Shown here in pieces: positions 1 through 7,271 of a stretch of DNA of 8,080 nt. Position 1 is the first letter of the stretch; each line of letters opens with the position of its first letter. Source of the DNA: Owenweeksia sp. TMED14 (GTDB lineage Bacteria > Bacteroidota > Bacteroidia > Flavobacteriales > Schleiferiaceae); NCBI GenBank assembly GCA_002167805.1, contig NHBT01000031.1, positions 19,512 to 27,591 on the forward strand, read 5' to 3'. Under the pieces are notes generated by a model, which was not told the DNA's origin, did no database searches, and saw only the letters and a program-made list of their open reading frames with translations. A program made the position numbers and the translations under genes.

Positions 1-93
1 CCCATTAATCCGAATATAAAGATTTTCAATTTTGAAATTTTTGCTGAAGATGAAGCCCTTAACAATACTACCTTTAGACAATTAATTGAATAA
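1..93 (+). CDS. 3' end of an unidentified gene (partial)
   Basis: An open frame enters from the left edge and gives 30 residues, ending in FRQLIE followed by two in-frame TAA stops (91-93 and 94-96). The visible tail is rich in Ile, Phe, Asn and acidic residues and shows no motif I recognise, so no function is assigned. The next gene starts 3 bp after the first stop on the same strand. The two are therefore very likely co-transcribed, and this could be the first visible member of the receptor operon. It could also be a chance open stretch, but the close fit to the next start argues against that. Confidence 0.5.
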   Translation, partial: PINPNIKIFNFEIFAEDEALNNTTFRQLIE

Positions 94-96
94 TAA

Positions 97-735
97 ATGC
101 GGAGTTTCTTTTTTTTTATTTTAATTCTCTCCACCTACTTATGTGGTGCCCAAAATCAAGCAGTTCAAATCAGCGGTGTGGCGTTAACAGCAGACTCTGC
201 CAAAATTCCTATTCCTAATGCTAAATTTCAAGTAAAAGGTAGAAAGTTTACCACCGAATCTGGCGCTGATGGATTTTTTAGCCTTACTGCTATTCCTGGC
301 GATAGTATTTTTATTACCCGATTTGGGTTTGAGAGAAGTAAACTACATGTTCCAGATACACTAAGTGGTGATTCCTATATTGCTCTTGTTCCCATGGAAT
401 TATCAACTACTGAACTTGATGAAGTAACTCTATACCCTTGGCCAAGGCCTGAAAATTTGAATCGTGAGCTATTATCGATGACAATAGAAACAACAGATCG
501 AGATATTGCTCTCAGAAATCTAGCGATTCAATCGCTTAAAGAACAAGCAAAAGTCATGGGCATGGATGCGGGAGAAATATCAAATTATATTATGAAATCT
601 CAATCTCAAACTATTCATGACGCCAATAGATATTATGGAGCAAGTGGTGGTGCGGCTATTTTGGGTAGATTATCAAATCCTTTTGCTTGGTCACAATTTT
701 TTCAAGCTCTCAAACGCGGAGATTTTAAAAATTAA
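97..735 (+). CDS. Secreted protein with carboxypeptidase-regulatory-like domain
   Basis: This 212-residue protein starts with a hydrophobic, Phe-rich signal peptide (about residues 1-19, cleavage likely after CGAQ), so it should be exported to the periplasm or outer membrane. Residues 23 to about 112 look like the beta-sandwich carboxypeptidase-regulatory-like domain found at the N-terminus of many Bacteroidota TonB-dependent receptors. It opens with QISGVAL, has the core GADGFFSLTAIPGDSIFIT and closes with TTELDEVTLYPWP. Residues 120-212 are mostly helical, with no recognised domain and no transmembrane segment. There is no peptidase active site, so it is a binding or scaffold module rather than an enzyme. 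The TonB-dependent receptor starts 2 bp downstream and lacks this domain itself, which suggests that the two proteins work together at the outer membrane. That partnership is inferred. The domain assignment rests on pattern recognition. Confidence 0.82.
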   Translation: MRSFFFFILILSTYLCGAQNQAVQISGVALTADSAKIPIPNAKFQVKGRKFTTESGADGFFSLTAIPGDSIFITRFGFERSKLHVPDTLSGDSYIALVPMELSTTELDEVTLYPWPRPENLNRELLSMTIETTDRDIALRNLAIQSLKEQAKVMGMDAGEISNYIMKSQSQTIHDANRYYGASGGAAILGRLSNPFAWSQFFQALKRGDFKN

Positions 736-737
736 AG

Positions 738-2915
738 ATGTTTTTGACTACTTTTTTTCTTACAACTTTCGTGGGTGTATCTGCAATAAATGATACTATT
801 CCTAACACAACACGCTTAATTGAAGTCGAAGTAAAAGATAAAAGAGAAAATCAAGAGTCAATATTGTCACTTAATCCCTCCGCCCTCAATTCTATTGGGA
901 ATGCGGGAGAGTCTGTTGAAAGTGTTGTTAGAACCTTAGCTGGAGTTGCTGGAAGTGATGAACTATCAAGTCAATACAGTGTTAGAGGAGGAAATTTTGA
1001 TGAAAACCTTTTAATTATAAATGGGTTTGAAATTTATAGACCGCAATTAGCGAGAAGTGGTCAACAAGAAGGCCTAAGTGCCATAAATCCAGATATGGTT
1101 CGAAAACTTGAGTTCTCTGCAGGTGGCTTTAGCTCTGTCGAAGGTGATAAACTGTCTTCCGTATTGAAATTAGAGTATGGTATTCCGAATACAGGTGAGT
1201 CCAACTTTCGTACTCGAGCTGGTATTTTCTCTGGGAGATTTTTTGCAAGCTATCGAGGTCCAAAATCTAATAATAAAGAAAATAGAATTCAATCAAATGG
1301 AGGTATAGGAATTAGATATCGAAGTAATTCACCATTCATTAATACTGGTGATTCAAAAGGAGATTTATTTTCAGCATCATACGACATTCAGTTTATTGAA
1401 AATTTTTATACAAAAAAATGGCATCATGAATTCTTGGGAATTGCTCAGTTAAGCAATTTTACTTTGAATCCAATCAGCCGTGTCACAGAATTCGGAACAG
1501 TAACTGATGTTTTGAGACTCAACGTCAGTATGAGAGGCAAAGAGAGCTACTCTTACAACAATGCTTTTTCAGGATGGAGAAGTACATTTCGACCCAATAA
1601 AAAGCTAAATATTTTCGCTGAAGGTTCATTAATTCAAGCACTTGAGTCCGAAAATGCAGATGTTATTTCTGCCTATTTATTAGGAGAAGTCAACAATAAC
1701 ATGGGCTCAGACGATTTTGGGGAAATTTCATATCAAAGAGGATCAGGAGGACATCAGCGTTTTGCAAGAAATTATCTTTTTGCAAGAGAGTCACACCTTG
1801 CAATCGGTGGCACATTAGATTTAAATGACATCAATATAGATTTTGGAGTCGGAAGCCGGCGTCAATTCGGTCTAGATAGGCTTTATGAATGGGTTAACCT
1901 TGACTCTGCAGGTTATAGCCTTGCTCACAACCCTACACGGGTTACTCTCACCTCGGAGGATACTTTATTTGAATTCAAAGAATATCTTAAACTATTCCAA
2001 GTCACGGCGAGTGAAGGAGAACTAAATAATCTCAAAAATTATGCATTCTTTCGCATCAACGGTGTGGACAAAATCAAAAATTCTTCCATCTATTGGGATG
2101 CTGGATTTCGACTTTTACATGATAGCAGAAGTAACGAGATTAGAATATCCCCAAGATTGAGTTTTAAACATTGGGGTTCAAATGGTATCGTTTGGGATCT
2201 CAAATTTGGGTCTTATGCTCAAACTGCCAGTGTGAGAGAATTAAGAGATTGGCGTAATTCTAACCTTATAACGAATAGTAAAATGCAACATGCATGGCAC
2301 AGCATCCTTGGTGCTGAGAAGAAATTTCTTTCACGTGACAGACCTTTTTTCTGGAGAGCTGAGATATATTATAAATTCTTAGATAATGCTTTCCCTTTTG
2401 AGCAAGACGGAATGCGGGTAAGGTACTTGGGTAATGGACCTGGAATAGCAAGAGTTTTTGGCTTGGATAATAGAGTCCATAGCCAATGGTTACCTGGTAC
2501 TGAATCTTGGGTTTCACTTTCTCTTTTTCGATCTCAAGAAAAATTTGAAGATACATGGTCTCGCAGGGGCAGCGACTACAGGTATGCTTTCTCTCTGAGG
2601 GTTGAAGATGCTTTGAAAGGATTTACGAATGATAAAGTTTATCTGCAAGTTTCGATTACTGGAGGCTTCCCATTCGGATCTCCGTTGAGTTTCTCAAAAC
2701 CATTCAAAGCTCCTCCATACAGGAGAATGGATCTTGGATTTCAGCATATTTTTAATTCTAAATCGAGTGTATCTATTGAAGTTTTTAACCTGCTTGAAAT
2801 TCGAAATACTGCAAGTTATTTTTGGATAATGGATATTTCCACGGCGCGTGAATATGCTGTTCCTAACTATCTGACGAGCCGATTAATAAATTTCATCTAT
2901 CAATATCAATTCTAG
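738..2915 (+). CDS. TonB-dependent outer-membrane receptor
   Basis: At 725 residues this is a typical size for a TonB-dependent receptor and shorter than SusC-type proteins (about 1000). A hydrophobic stretch at residues 1-16 (ending GVSA) acts as signal peptide but has no basic residue before it. An in-frame TAA at 726-728 rules out an upstream start. LIEVEVKDKR (27-36) may serve as a TonB box. The plug domain spans about 35-150, with the hallmark YSVRGGNFDENLLIINGFEI (80-99) and the closing run INPDMVRKLEFSAGGFSS. The rest is alternating aromatic/polar beta-strand sequence typical of a 22-strand barrel. It ends in a terminal Phe (YQYQF), the outer-membrane insertion signal read by BAM. Such receptors import siderophores, cobalamin, oligosaccharides or peptides using TonB energy. 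No lipoprotein partner or degradative enzyme lies nearby, so the substrate is unknown. Its stop codon overlaps the next start by 1 bp. Confidence 0.9.
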   Translation: MFLTTFFLTTFVGVSAINDTIPNTTRLIEVEVKDKRENQESILSLNPSALNSIGNAGESVESVVRTLAGVAGSDELSSQYSVRGGNFDENLLIINGFEIYRPQLARSGQQEGLSAINPDMVRKLEFSAGGFSSVEGDKLSSVLKLEYGIPNTGESNFRTRAGIFSGRFFASYRGPKSNNKENRIQSNGGIGIRYRSNSPFINTGDSKGDLFSASYDIQFIENFYTKKWHHEFLGIAQLSNFTLNPISRVTEFGTVTDVLRLNVSMRGKESYSYNNAFSGWRSTFRPNKKLNIFAEGSLIQALESENADVISAYLLGEVNNNMGSDDFGEISYQRGSGGHQRFARNYLFARESHLAIGGTLDLNDINIDFGVGSRRQFGLDRLYEWVNLDSAGYSLAHNPTRVTLTSEDTLFEFKEYLKLFQVTASEGELNNLKNYAFFRINGVDKIKNSSIYWDAGFRLLHDSRSNEIRISPRLSFKHWGSNGIVWDLKFGSYAQTASVRELRDWRNSNLITNSKMQHAWHSILGAEKKFLSRDRPFFWRAEIYYKFLDNAFPFEQDGMRVRYLGNGPGIARVFGLDNRVHSQWLPGTESWVSLSLFRSQEKFEDTWSRRGSDYRYAFSLRVEDALKGFTNDKVYLQVSITGGFPFGSPLSFSKPFKAPPYRRMDLGFQHIFNSKSSVSIEVFNLLEIRNTASYFWIMDISTAREYAVPNYLTSRLINFIYQYQF

Positions 2916-3148
2916 TGCGCATAGTAGAACAGATACCCCATTCAAAGTTTCGTATTGTTTTATATACTACAGAAGTCTATTTCATAATCGAAATAGAAGC
3001 AGGACCTATGCGTCAGGCATATAAATACCATAAGGATAAATATCCTGATGTACCCAGCGTAAAAAAGACATTAACGGATGAGTGGCTAGAAAAATTGAGA
3101 GTTGGCTTTAACCAAATGTATACCGATTGGCCTGCAAATTCAAACTGA
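2915..3148 (+). CDS. Small conserved-looking protein, unknown function (GTG start)
   Basis: This 77-residue protein starts with GTG at 2915-2917, sharing one base with the TAG stop of the receptor (TAGTG). Such an overlap favours translational coupling. The first in-frame ATG lies 31 codons further in and would remove the N-terminal half, so GTG is preferred. No signal peptide or membrane segment is present, so the protein should be cytoplasmic. The N-terminal part, with KFRIVLYTTEVYFIIEIEAG at 11-30, looks like two or three beta strands. The C-terminal part around LTDEWLEKLRVGFNQMY (53-69) is helical. The start MRIVEQIPHSKF resembles the N-terminus of short hypothetical proteins I associate with Bacteroidota, but I cannot name a family or function. 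It ends 18 bp before the convergent rocD stop. Confidence 0.75.
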   Translation: MRIVEQIPHSKFRIVLYTTEVYFIIEIEAGPMRQAYKYHKDKYPDVPSVKKTLTDEWLEKLRVGFNQMYTDWPANSN

Positions 3149-3166
3149 GTTGGATCAAAAGCATAC

Positions 3167-4393
3167 TCATCGGCTTTCATACTTCCGGACAACTCTTTCG
3201 ATAATATCCAAAGCCTGAAACATTTCATCCTTAGTGATTACTAAAGGAGGGGCGAACCTGATTATATTTCCATGAGTTGGTTTTGCTAAAAGGCCCATTT
3301 CTTTTAGTGAGATGCACATATCCCATGCAGTTGTGCTTTGATCAGAGTCATTAATGACAATAGCGTTTAATAATCCTTTTCCACGTATTAAAGAGACAAT
3401 TTCACAATCTTTCAAACGAGACCTAAGTTCATTTCTAAATAATTCACCCAGTATCTCAGCATTTTCTGCTAAATTTTCCTCAATAACAACCTCAATGGCA
3501 GCTTTTGCAACCATACAGGCGAGTGGATTTCCTCCATATGTAGAGCCGTGTTCTCCTGGCTTAATACAAAGCATGACCTCATCATCAGCAAGAACTGCAG
3601 ATACCGGATAAACACCTCCGGATATAGCCTTTCCAAGTATTAGGATATCCGGACGAGCATCTTCAAAATCTGTAGCTAACATCTTACCCGTTCTTGCAAT
3701 ACCGGTTTGAACCTCATCGGCAATAAATAGCACATTATACTTTGAGCAAAGAGTTCTAACACCCTCTAGGTATCCTTCATCGGGGACAACAACTCCTGCT
3801 TCACCTTGAATCGGCTCTACCATAAAAGCCGTAACATTTGGATCCTTTAATTCACTTTCAAGGGATTCCAGATCATTGTATGGAATTAAATCATAACCAG
3901 GCATATATGGTCCGAAGCCTTCATAAGAGGCAGGGTCATCTGAACTAGATATTGCCGCCAGAGTTCTACCCCAGAAATTTCCTTTAGCAAATAGAATCCT
4001 TGCCTTATTCTCTGGAATACCTTTTTTCAGGTAACCCCATTTTCTTGCTAATTTATTTGCAGTCTCCCCTCCTTCTACCCCCGTATTCATTGGTAGCAAC
4101 TTATCATAGCCAAAAACTTTGGTCATATATTTTTCAAACTCTCCTAGAATGTTATTGTGAAATGCTCTAGATGTCAGAGTCAAAAGAGATGCCTGATCAT
4201 TAAGAGCCTTTATTATCTTCGGGTGGCAATGGCCTTGATTTACAGCAGAATAAGCGGATAAAAAATCAAAATATTTTTCACCTTCAACATCCCATAAATG
4301 GACACCCTTACCTTTTTTGAGAACAACAGGTAAAGGGTGATAATTATGCGCGCCATATCTATCCTCTAACTCTATAAATTTTTGGGAGTTCAT
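3167..4393 (-). CDS. rocD: Ornithine aminotransferase (ornithine-oxo-acid transaminase)
   Basis: This 408-residue, PLP-dependent class III aminotransferase (EC 2.6.1.13) moves the delta-amino group of ornithine to 2-oxoglutarate. The products are glutamate and glutamate-5-semialdehyde/pyrroline-5-carboxylate, linking arginine and proline metabolism in the cytoplasm. Motifs run in the expected order: [15 protein letters not shown] (44-58), whose Tyr48 matches the ornithine-specificity Tyr55 of human [13 protein letters not shown] (105-114); GNFWGRTL (138-145), with Arg143 matching human Arg180; [12 protein letters not shown] (193-204); IADEVQTG (224-231), whose Asp226 holds the PLP ring nitrogen; LGKAISGG (253-260), with Schiff-base Lys255; and [13 protein letters not shown] (280-292). 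Similarity to eukaryotic OAT runs the full length, so the call is firm against other class III aminotransferases such as acetylornithine aminotransferase. No arginase or proline gene lies nearby. A TATCTTTG element upstream is a likely promoter. Confidence 0.97.
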   Translation of the reverse strand: MNSQKFIELEDRYGAHNYHPLPVVLKKGKGVHLWDVEGEKYFDFLSAYSAVNQGHCHPKIIKALNDQASLLTLTSRAFHNNILGEFEKYMTKVFGYDKLLPMNTGVEGGETANKLARKWGYLKKGIPENKARILFAKGNFWGRTLAAISSSDDPASYEGFGPYMPGYDLIPYNDLESLESELKDPNVTAFMVEPIQGEAGVVVPDEGYLEGVRTLCSKYNVLFIADEVQTGIARTGKMLATDFEDARPDILILGKAISGGVYPVSAVLADDEVMLCIKPGEHGSTYGGNPLACMVAKAAIEVVIEENLAENAEILGELFRNELRSRLKDCEIVSLIRGKGLLNAIVINDSDQSTTAWDMCISLKEMGLLAKPTHGNIIRFAPPLVITKDEMFQALDIIERVVRKYESR

Positions 4394-4415
4394 TTTATGA
4401 TATTTAGATTCAATC

Positions 4416-4423
4416 CAAAGATA
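4416..4423 (-). promoter_or_regulatory. Probable -7 element of the rocD promoter
   Basis: On the minus strand this reads TATCTTTG, a full match to the Bacteroidota primary-sigma -7 consensus TAnnTTTG. It sits 22 bp upstream of the rocD ATG, so transcription would start near 4411 and leave an untranslated leader of roughly 15-20 nt. No clear TTG is found at the expected -33 spacing, which lowers confidence. Confidence 0.45.
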
Positions 4424-4440
4424 AGCCTTATAAAGACCAG

Positions 4441-4448
4441 TATCTTTG
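4441..4448 (+). promoter_or_regulatory. Probable -7 element of the rlmD promoter, implying a leaderless start
   Basis: TATCTTTG fully matches TAnnTTTG but ends only 4 bp before the rlmD ATG at 4453. With the usual spacing, transcription would begin at or within a couple of bases of the start codon. It faces the identical rocD element across 17 bp. No TTG at -33 is visible. Confidence 0.4.
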
Positions 4449-4452
4449 CTGT

Positions 4453-5868
4453 ATGATAATTAAAAATGTTGTTATTAAGAGAGCTGGGGCAAAAGGGATT
4501 TCTATTGGCCACTCTCCGGAGGGTAAAACATTATTAGTTCGAGGAGCTGCTCCAGGAGATGTTGCAGATGTAAGAATTATAAAAAAAAGAAAAAAGCATC
4601 TTGAATGTATTACTGAGAATATAATTCAACCTGGTCCAGACCGAAGAGATCCATTATGCAAACACTCTGAAATTTGTGGTGGGTGCAACTGGCAACATGT
4701 GTATTATTCCGCTCAATTGAAATTCAAAAGTCAAGAGGTTAAAGACAATTTAGAAAGAATTGGTAAACTTGAAAACGGGGAAATTCTCCCAATCATAAGT
4801 GCTCCAAACGAATATCGTTATCGAAATAAACTAGAGTTCAGTTTTTCATCAAATCGATGGTTAACTCTTGAAGAAGTGAATTCTGAAAAGAAAATCGAAT
4901 CAAGAAATGCCTTAGGCTATCACGTACCTGGAATGTGGGATAAAATTATTGATATCGACGAATGTCATTTGCAGCAGGAGCCTTCAAACTCGATAAGGCT
5001 ATTTGTGAAAAATTATGCATTAAATAATGGTCTCACCTTCTTTCATCCGAGGGACAAAAAGGGCCTCCTAAGAACAATTATGCTTAGATCTACATCAGAA
5101 AACAAATGGATGTTCGTGTTACAATTTTTTGAAGATCCCGAAAATGAAGGTCTAAAATTACTCGAGGCAGTTAAACTAAATTTTCCACAAATTGTAAGTA
5201 TTTATTATGCTCATAACACAAAAGGAAATGATTCAATTTATGACTTGGATTTAATACTTTTCCATGGAAAGTCCTCACTAATAGAGAAAATGCCTTCAGT
5301 TACATCCAAAGGAAGAACACTCTCATTTAAGGTTGGCCCTAAAAGTTTTTATCAAACTAACTCCGCACAGGCCTACGTTCTTTACTGTGAGGTTCTTAAA
5401 ATGGCTAAAATAAAATCTAAAGACGTTGTTTATGATCTTTATACTGGGACTGGAACTATAGCTTTGTTTATGGCACAAATAGCGAAAAAAGTCATAGGAA
5501 TTGAAAGTGTTCAAGAAGCCATTGATGCCGCAAAACAGAATGCTCTAGATAATAATATTGTGAATACGGAATTCATTGTTGGCGATATGAGAGAGGTATT
5601 TGATGAAGAACTATGGAATAAGCACGGAAAACCTGATGTTCTTATTACTGATCCCCCAAGAGATGGCATGCATCCAAAAGTTGTTCAGAAATTACTGGAT
5701 CTTAAAATACCAAAAATTGTCTATGTTTCGTGCAATACTGCGACGCAGGCAAGAGATCTTGATTTAATGCGTGGTGAATATCAGGTAGAATCAGTTCAAC
5801 CAGTCGATATGTTTCCTCAAACGCATCACATTGAAAATATTTTATTGCTGAAATTGAAGTCAAATTAA
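4453..5868 (+). CDS. rlmD: 23S rRNA (uracil-5-)-methyltransferase, RlmD type
   Basis: This 471-residue enzyme uses SAM to methylate C5 of uridine in 23S rRNA (U1939 in E. coli numbering). An N-terminal TRAM RNA-binding domain covers about 1-58. Four cysteines for a [4Fe-4S] cluster are present: Cys69, Cys75, Cys78 ([10 protein letters not shown]) and Cys171 (DIDECH), in the same order as in E. coli RlmD/RumA. The C-terminal methyltransferase domain has the SAM loop [11 protein letters not shown] (328-338), [11 protein letters not shown] (398-408), the nucleophile Cys427 in YVSCNTATQ, and Glu461 in THHIENI, which fits the general base. FYQTNSAQA (299-307) is the usual motif before the Rossmann core. 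All catalytic residues are intact. TRAM homology begins within the first residues, so the ATG at 4453 is well supported. Because some bacteria have one enzyme that modifies both U747 and U1939 (RlmCD), the exact target stays open. Confidence 0.93.
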   Translation: MIIKNVVIKRAGAKGISIGHSPEGKTLLVRGAAPGDVADVRIIKKRKKHLECITENIIQPGPDRRDPLCKHSEICGGCNWQHVYYSAQLKFKSQEVKDNLERIGKLENGEILPIISAPNEYRYRNKLEFSFSSNRWLTLEEVNSEKKIESRNALGYHVPGMWDKIIDIDECHLQQEPSNSIRLFVKNYALNNGLTFFHPRDKKGLLRTIMLRSTSENKWMFVLQFFEDPENEGLKLLEAVKLNFPQIVSIYYAHNTKGNDSIYDLDLILFHGKSSLIEKMPSVTSKGRTLSFKVGPKSFYQTNSAQAYVLYCEVLKMAKIKSKDVVYDLYTGTGTIALFMAQIAKKVIGIESVQEAIDAAKQNALDNNIVNTEFIVGDMREVFDEELWNKHGKPDVLITDPPRDGMHPKVVQKLLDLKIPKIVYVSCNTATQARDLDLMRGEYQVESVQPVDMFPQTHHIENILLLKLKSN

Positions 5869-5912
5869 GATTAAATTTAATTTTATCTTTAAGAGAATAT
5901 ATAGACCACGGT

Positions 5913-6413
5913 ATGAAAGAACGTACACTTATACTTGATCCTACGAAATTGGAAAGGGTAATCATGAGAATGGCTTGGCAAATCCTTGAGTTAAATTCTC
6001 AAGAAAAAGATTTTTACCTGGTCGGAATTAGCAAGTCTGGTTTCAAACTTGCTGAGAAACTCATGAAATGTTTATCTAAAATTTATGATGGGGATGTTCG
6101 CTTGGGAGAAATTTCTATTAACAAGAAAAACCCTCCTAAAGGTCCTACAAAATGCGATCTAGATCCTGAAGATTTCAAAGGTAAATCAGTCGTTATAGTT
6201 GATGATGTTCTTAATTCAGGGGCAACACTTATTTATGCGGTAAAGTATTTTTTAGTTGCAGAGACAAAAAATCTTTCAACAGCAGTTTTAATTGATCGAA
6301 ATCATAAGAGATACCCAGTTAAAGCAGATATAAAGGGTCTAAGCTTAAGCACGAGCTATCAAGATAATGTTGAAGTGAGCTTCGAAGATAAAGCTGCTGT
6401 ATACCTAGTCTAA
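5913..6413 (+). CDS. PyrR-like type I phosphoribosyltransferase
   Basis: This 166-residue cytoplasmic protein has the type I phosphoribosyltransferase fold. The PRPP-binding loop is VVIVDDVLNSGATL (93-106), with its two adjacent Asp. An N-terminal pyrophosphate-loop-like segment, LVGISKSGFKLAEKL, lies at 36-50. The C-terminal stretch VLIDRNHKRYPVKADIKGLS (125-144) closely resembles the end of PyrR (DRGHRELPIRADYVG). PyrR family members act as uracil phosphoribosyltransferases and, in Firmicutes, as attenuators of pyrimidine operons. The base used by this protein and any RNA-binding role are not shown by the sequence, and no pyrimidine genes are nearby, so I give no symbol. It follows rlmD by 44 bp on the same strand and may be co-transcribed with it. 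Its last 9 bp overlap the end of aroK on the opposite strand. I recall this neighbour pair from other Bacteroidota, but that is not checked here. Confidence 0.85.
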   Translation: MKERTLILDPTKLERVIMRMAWQILELNSQEKDFYLVGISKSGFKLAEKLMKCLSKIYDGDVRLGEISINKKNPPKGPTKCDLDPEDFKGKSVVIVDDVLNSGATLIYAVKYFLVAETKNLSTAVLIDRNHKRYPVKADIKGLSLSTSYQDNVEVSFEDKAAVYLV

Positions 6414-6920
6414 GCTTTCTAAGCTTTCAATAAGTTCTTTTTCCCAACCTGGGTTTTCTGTATCACACATGATATCACATTGCTCATAAAAAGCTCGCCG
6501 TTCAAAAAGGTGCTTGGCGACAAACTCAGAGATATTCGTCTTATTAACTCCTTTTAAAAGAGGACGATCGATCATTTTATCGCTTAAAATTCTAGACACT
6601 AAAGTTGGGATTTTAGCTTTTAAATACACCGTAGTTCCGTGGAGATTCATCCATTTCATATTTTCATAATAGCATGGCGTCCCTCCTCCAACCGAAATTA
6701 CTCCAGACCTTCCTTCAAATAGCCTTAATTGTTCCTTTTCTACTTTTCGAAAAATCAATTCACCCTCCTTCTCAAAAATCTCATCAATATTTTTTCCTAG
6801 TGATGAGGATATGCAATCATCCAAGTCGAAATAATCACTATTTAAAGATTCACCTAAAACCTTTGCCAACCTTGTTTTACCCGACCCCATGTAACCTATA
6901 ATGAAAATTGGTTTCCTCAT
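6405..6920 (-). CDS. aroK: Shikimate kinase
   Basis: This 171-residue enzyme (EC 2.7.1.71, family length about 170) phosphorylates shikimate with ATP in the pathway to chorismate and aromatic amino acids. All family motifs are present: the Walker A loop GYMGSGKTRLAK (9-20); DLDDCI (32-37), the Mg/shikimate-binding Asp region; FRKVE with Arg58; the SVGGGTP shikimate-binding glycines at 76-82; the mobile LID DRPLL with Arg119 (118-122); and the C-terminal FERRAFYEQ (139-147), with Arg that contacts ATP and substrate. The enzyme looks complete. The end reads ESLESLD, and ESL is repeated because of a 9-bp tandem duplication in the DNA. Its stop lies inside the convergent phosphoribosyltransferase gene. 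A TACTTTTG element 21 bp upstream of the ATG is a likely promoter. No other aro gene is visible. Confidence 0.96.
   Translation of the reverse strand: MRKPIFIIGYMGSGKTRLAKVLGESLNSDYFDLDDCISSSLGKNIDEIFEKEGELIFRKVEKEQLRLFEGRSGVISVGGGTPCYYENMKWMNLHGTTVYLKAKIPTLVSRILSDKMIDRPLLKGVNKTNISEFVAKHLFERRAFYEQCDIMCDTENPGWEKELIESLESLD
6411..6428. repeat. 9-bp tandem duplication (2 copies)
   Basis: TAAGCTTTC occurs twice back to back (6411-6419 and 6420-6428). The first copy contains the TAA stop of the plus-strand phosphoribosyltransferase gene. Both copies code for the repeated ESL residues at the C-terminus of aroK on the other strand. Confidence 0.8.
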
Positions 6921-6941
6921 ACCTAAAAATATTGCTCAAAA

Positions 6942-6949
6942 CAAAAGTA
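6942..6949 (-). promoter_or_regulatory. Probable -7 element of the aroK promoter
   Basis: On the minus strand this reads TACTTTTG, matching TAnnTTTG, 21 bp upstream of the aroK ATG. It would give a leader of about 15 nt. No TTG is seen at -33, so the call is moderate. Confidence 0.45.
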
Positions 6950-6977
6950 CAGCAACAATTAAATTAAAGTTTCTATC

Positions 6978-6985
6978 TATATTTG
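6978..6985 (+). promoter_or_regulatory. Probable -7 element of the tRNA-Lys/tRNA-Leu promoter
   Basis: TATATTTG matches TAnnTTTG and sits 22 bp before the first base of tRNA-Lys. The surrounding 11 bases CTATATTTGCA are identical to those in front of tRNA-Val (7818-7828), which supports a shared promoter type for stable RNA genes. No TTG is visible at -33. It lies back to back with the aroK promoter, 28 bp apart. Confidence 0.55.
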
Positions 6986-7007
6986 CAGCCTTATTTGAAA
7001 AAATAAT

Positions 7008-7080
7008 GACTCGATAGCTCAGCTGGTAGAGCAATACACTTTTAATGTATGGGTCCTGGGTTCGAGCCCCAGTCGGGTCA
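7008..7080 (+). tRNA. tRNA-Lys (anticodon TTT)
   Basis: This is a 73-nt cloverleaf. The acceptor stem GACTCGA pairs with TCGGGTC (one G-U), and the discriminator is A at 7080. The D arm is GCTC/GAGC with an AGCTGGTA loop. The anticodon stem is ATACA/TGTAT with loop CTTTTAA, anticodon TTT at 7041-7043, decoding AAA and AAG. The T arm is CTGGG-TTCGAGC-CCCAG. The CCA end is not encoded and must be added by CCA transferase. tRNA-Leu follows 13 bp downstream, probably in the same transcript. Confidence 0.97.
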
Positions 7081-7093
7081 CATTTTTTCATTT

Positions 7094-7176
7094 GCCCTGG
7101 TGGTGAAATTGGTAGACACGCCACCTTGAGGGGGTGGTGACCTTCGGTTGTGCTGGTTCGAGTCCAGTCCAGGGCA
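7094..7176 (+). tRNA. tRNA-Leu (anticodon GAG)
   Basis: This is an 83-nt class II tRNA with a long variable arm (about 7138-7151). The acceptor stem GCCCTGG pairs perfectly with CCAGGGC, and the discriminator is A at 7176, as expected for leucine. The anticodon stem is CCACC/GGTGG with loop TTGAGGG, anticodon GAG at 7128-7130, reading CUC and CUU. The T arm is GCTGG-TTCGAGT-CCAGT with a closing G-U. No CCA is encoded. It shares the tRNA-Lys promoter by position. No clear intrinsic terminator follows, only a T-run at about 7187-7192 without a good stem. Confidence 0.96.
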
Positions 7177-7271
7177 CTATTAATTATTTTTTAAAAGCCT
7201 CTCCTTCATCAAGCAAAAAGGGGCTTACTAATAAAGACTCTGAACTAAAATTGATCTAAAATGTTCTCATA

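Noticed and set aside
721..745. Frameshift splitting one original receptor into two genes
   Set aside because: The downstream gene has its own hydrophobic leader, and the upstream gene has a C-terminal helical region not found between the regulatory domain and the plug in fused receptors, so two genes are the better reading.
2266..2556. 96-residue open frame on the minus strand inside the receptor gene
   Set aside because: The plus-strand receptor frame is clearly coding here, with a continuous barrel pattern. The antisense product shows no motif and has no promoter or neighbour to support it.
3354..3611. Open frame on the plus strand inside rocD
   Set aside because: It is antisense to the well-conserved C-terminal half of ornithine aminotransferase, and its low-complexity Ser-rich product has no recognisable motif.
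5884..5891. TATCTTTA before the phosphoribosyltransferase gene as a separate promoter
   Set aside because: The last conserved G of TAnnTTTG is missing and the nearest upstream TTG is 27 bp away. Co-transcription with rlmD is equally likely.
6936..7124. Open frame on the minus strand opposite the tRNA pair
   Set aside because: It lies across tRNA-Lys, the aroK/tRNA promoter region and half of tRNA-Leu, and its protein carries the typical 'GARTQDP'-type translation of antisense tRNA, a known false-gene artefact.
7195..7226. Possible hairpin AAGCCTC / GGGGCTT after tRNA-Leu as terminator
   Set aside because: The stem is only 7 bp with a G-U and a 18-nt loop, and no T-run follows on the plus strand. 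It does not meet the pattern of an intrinsic terminator.
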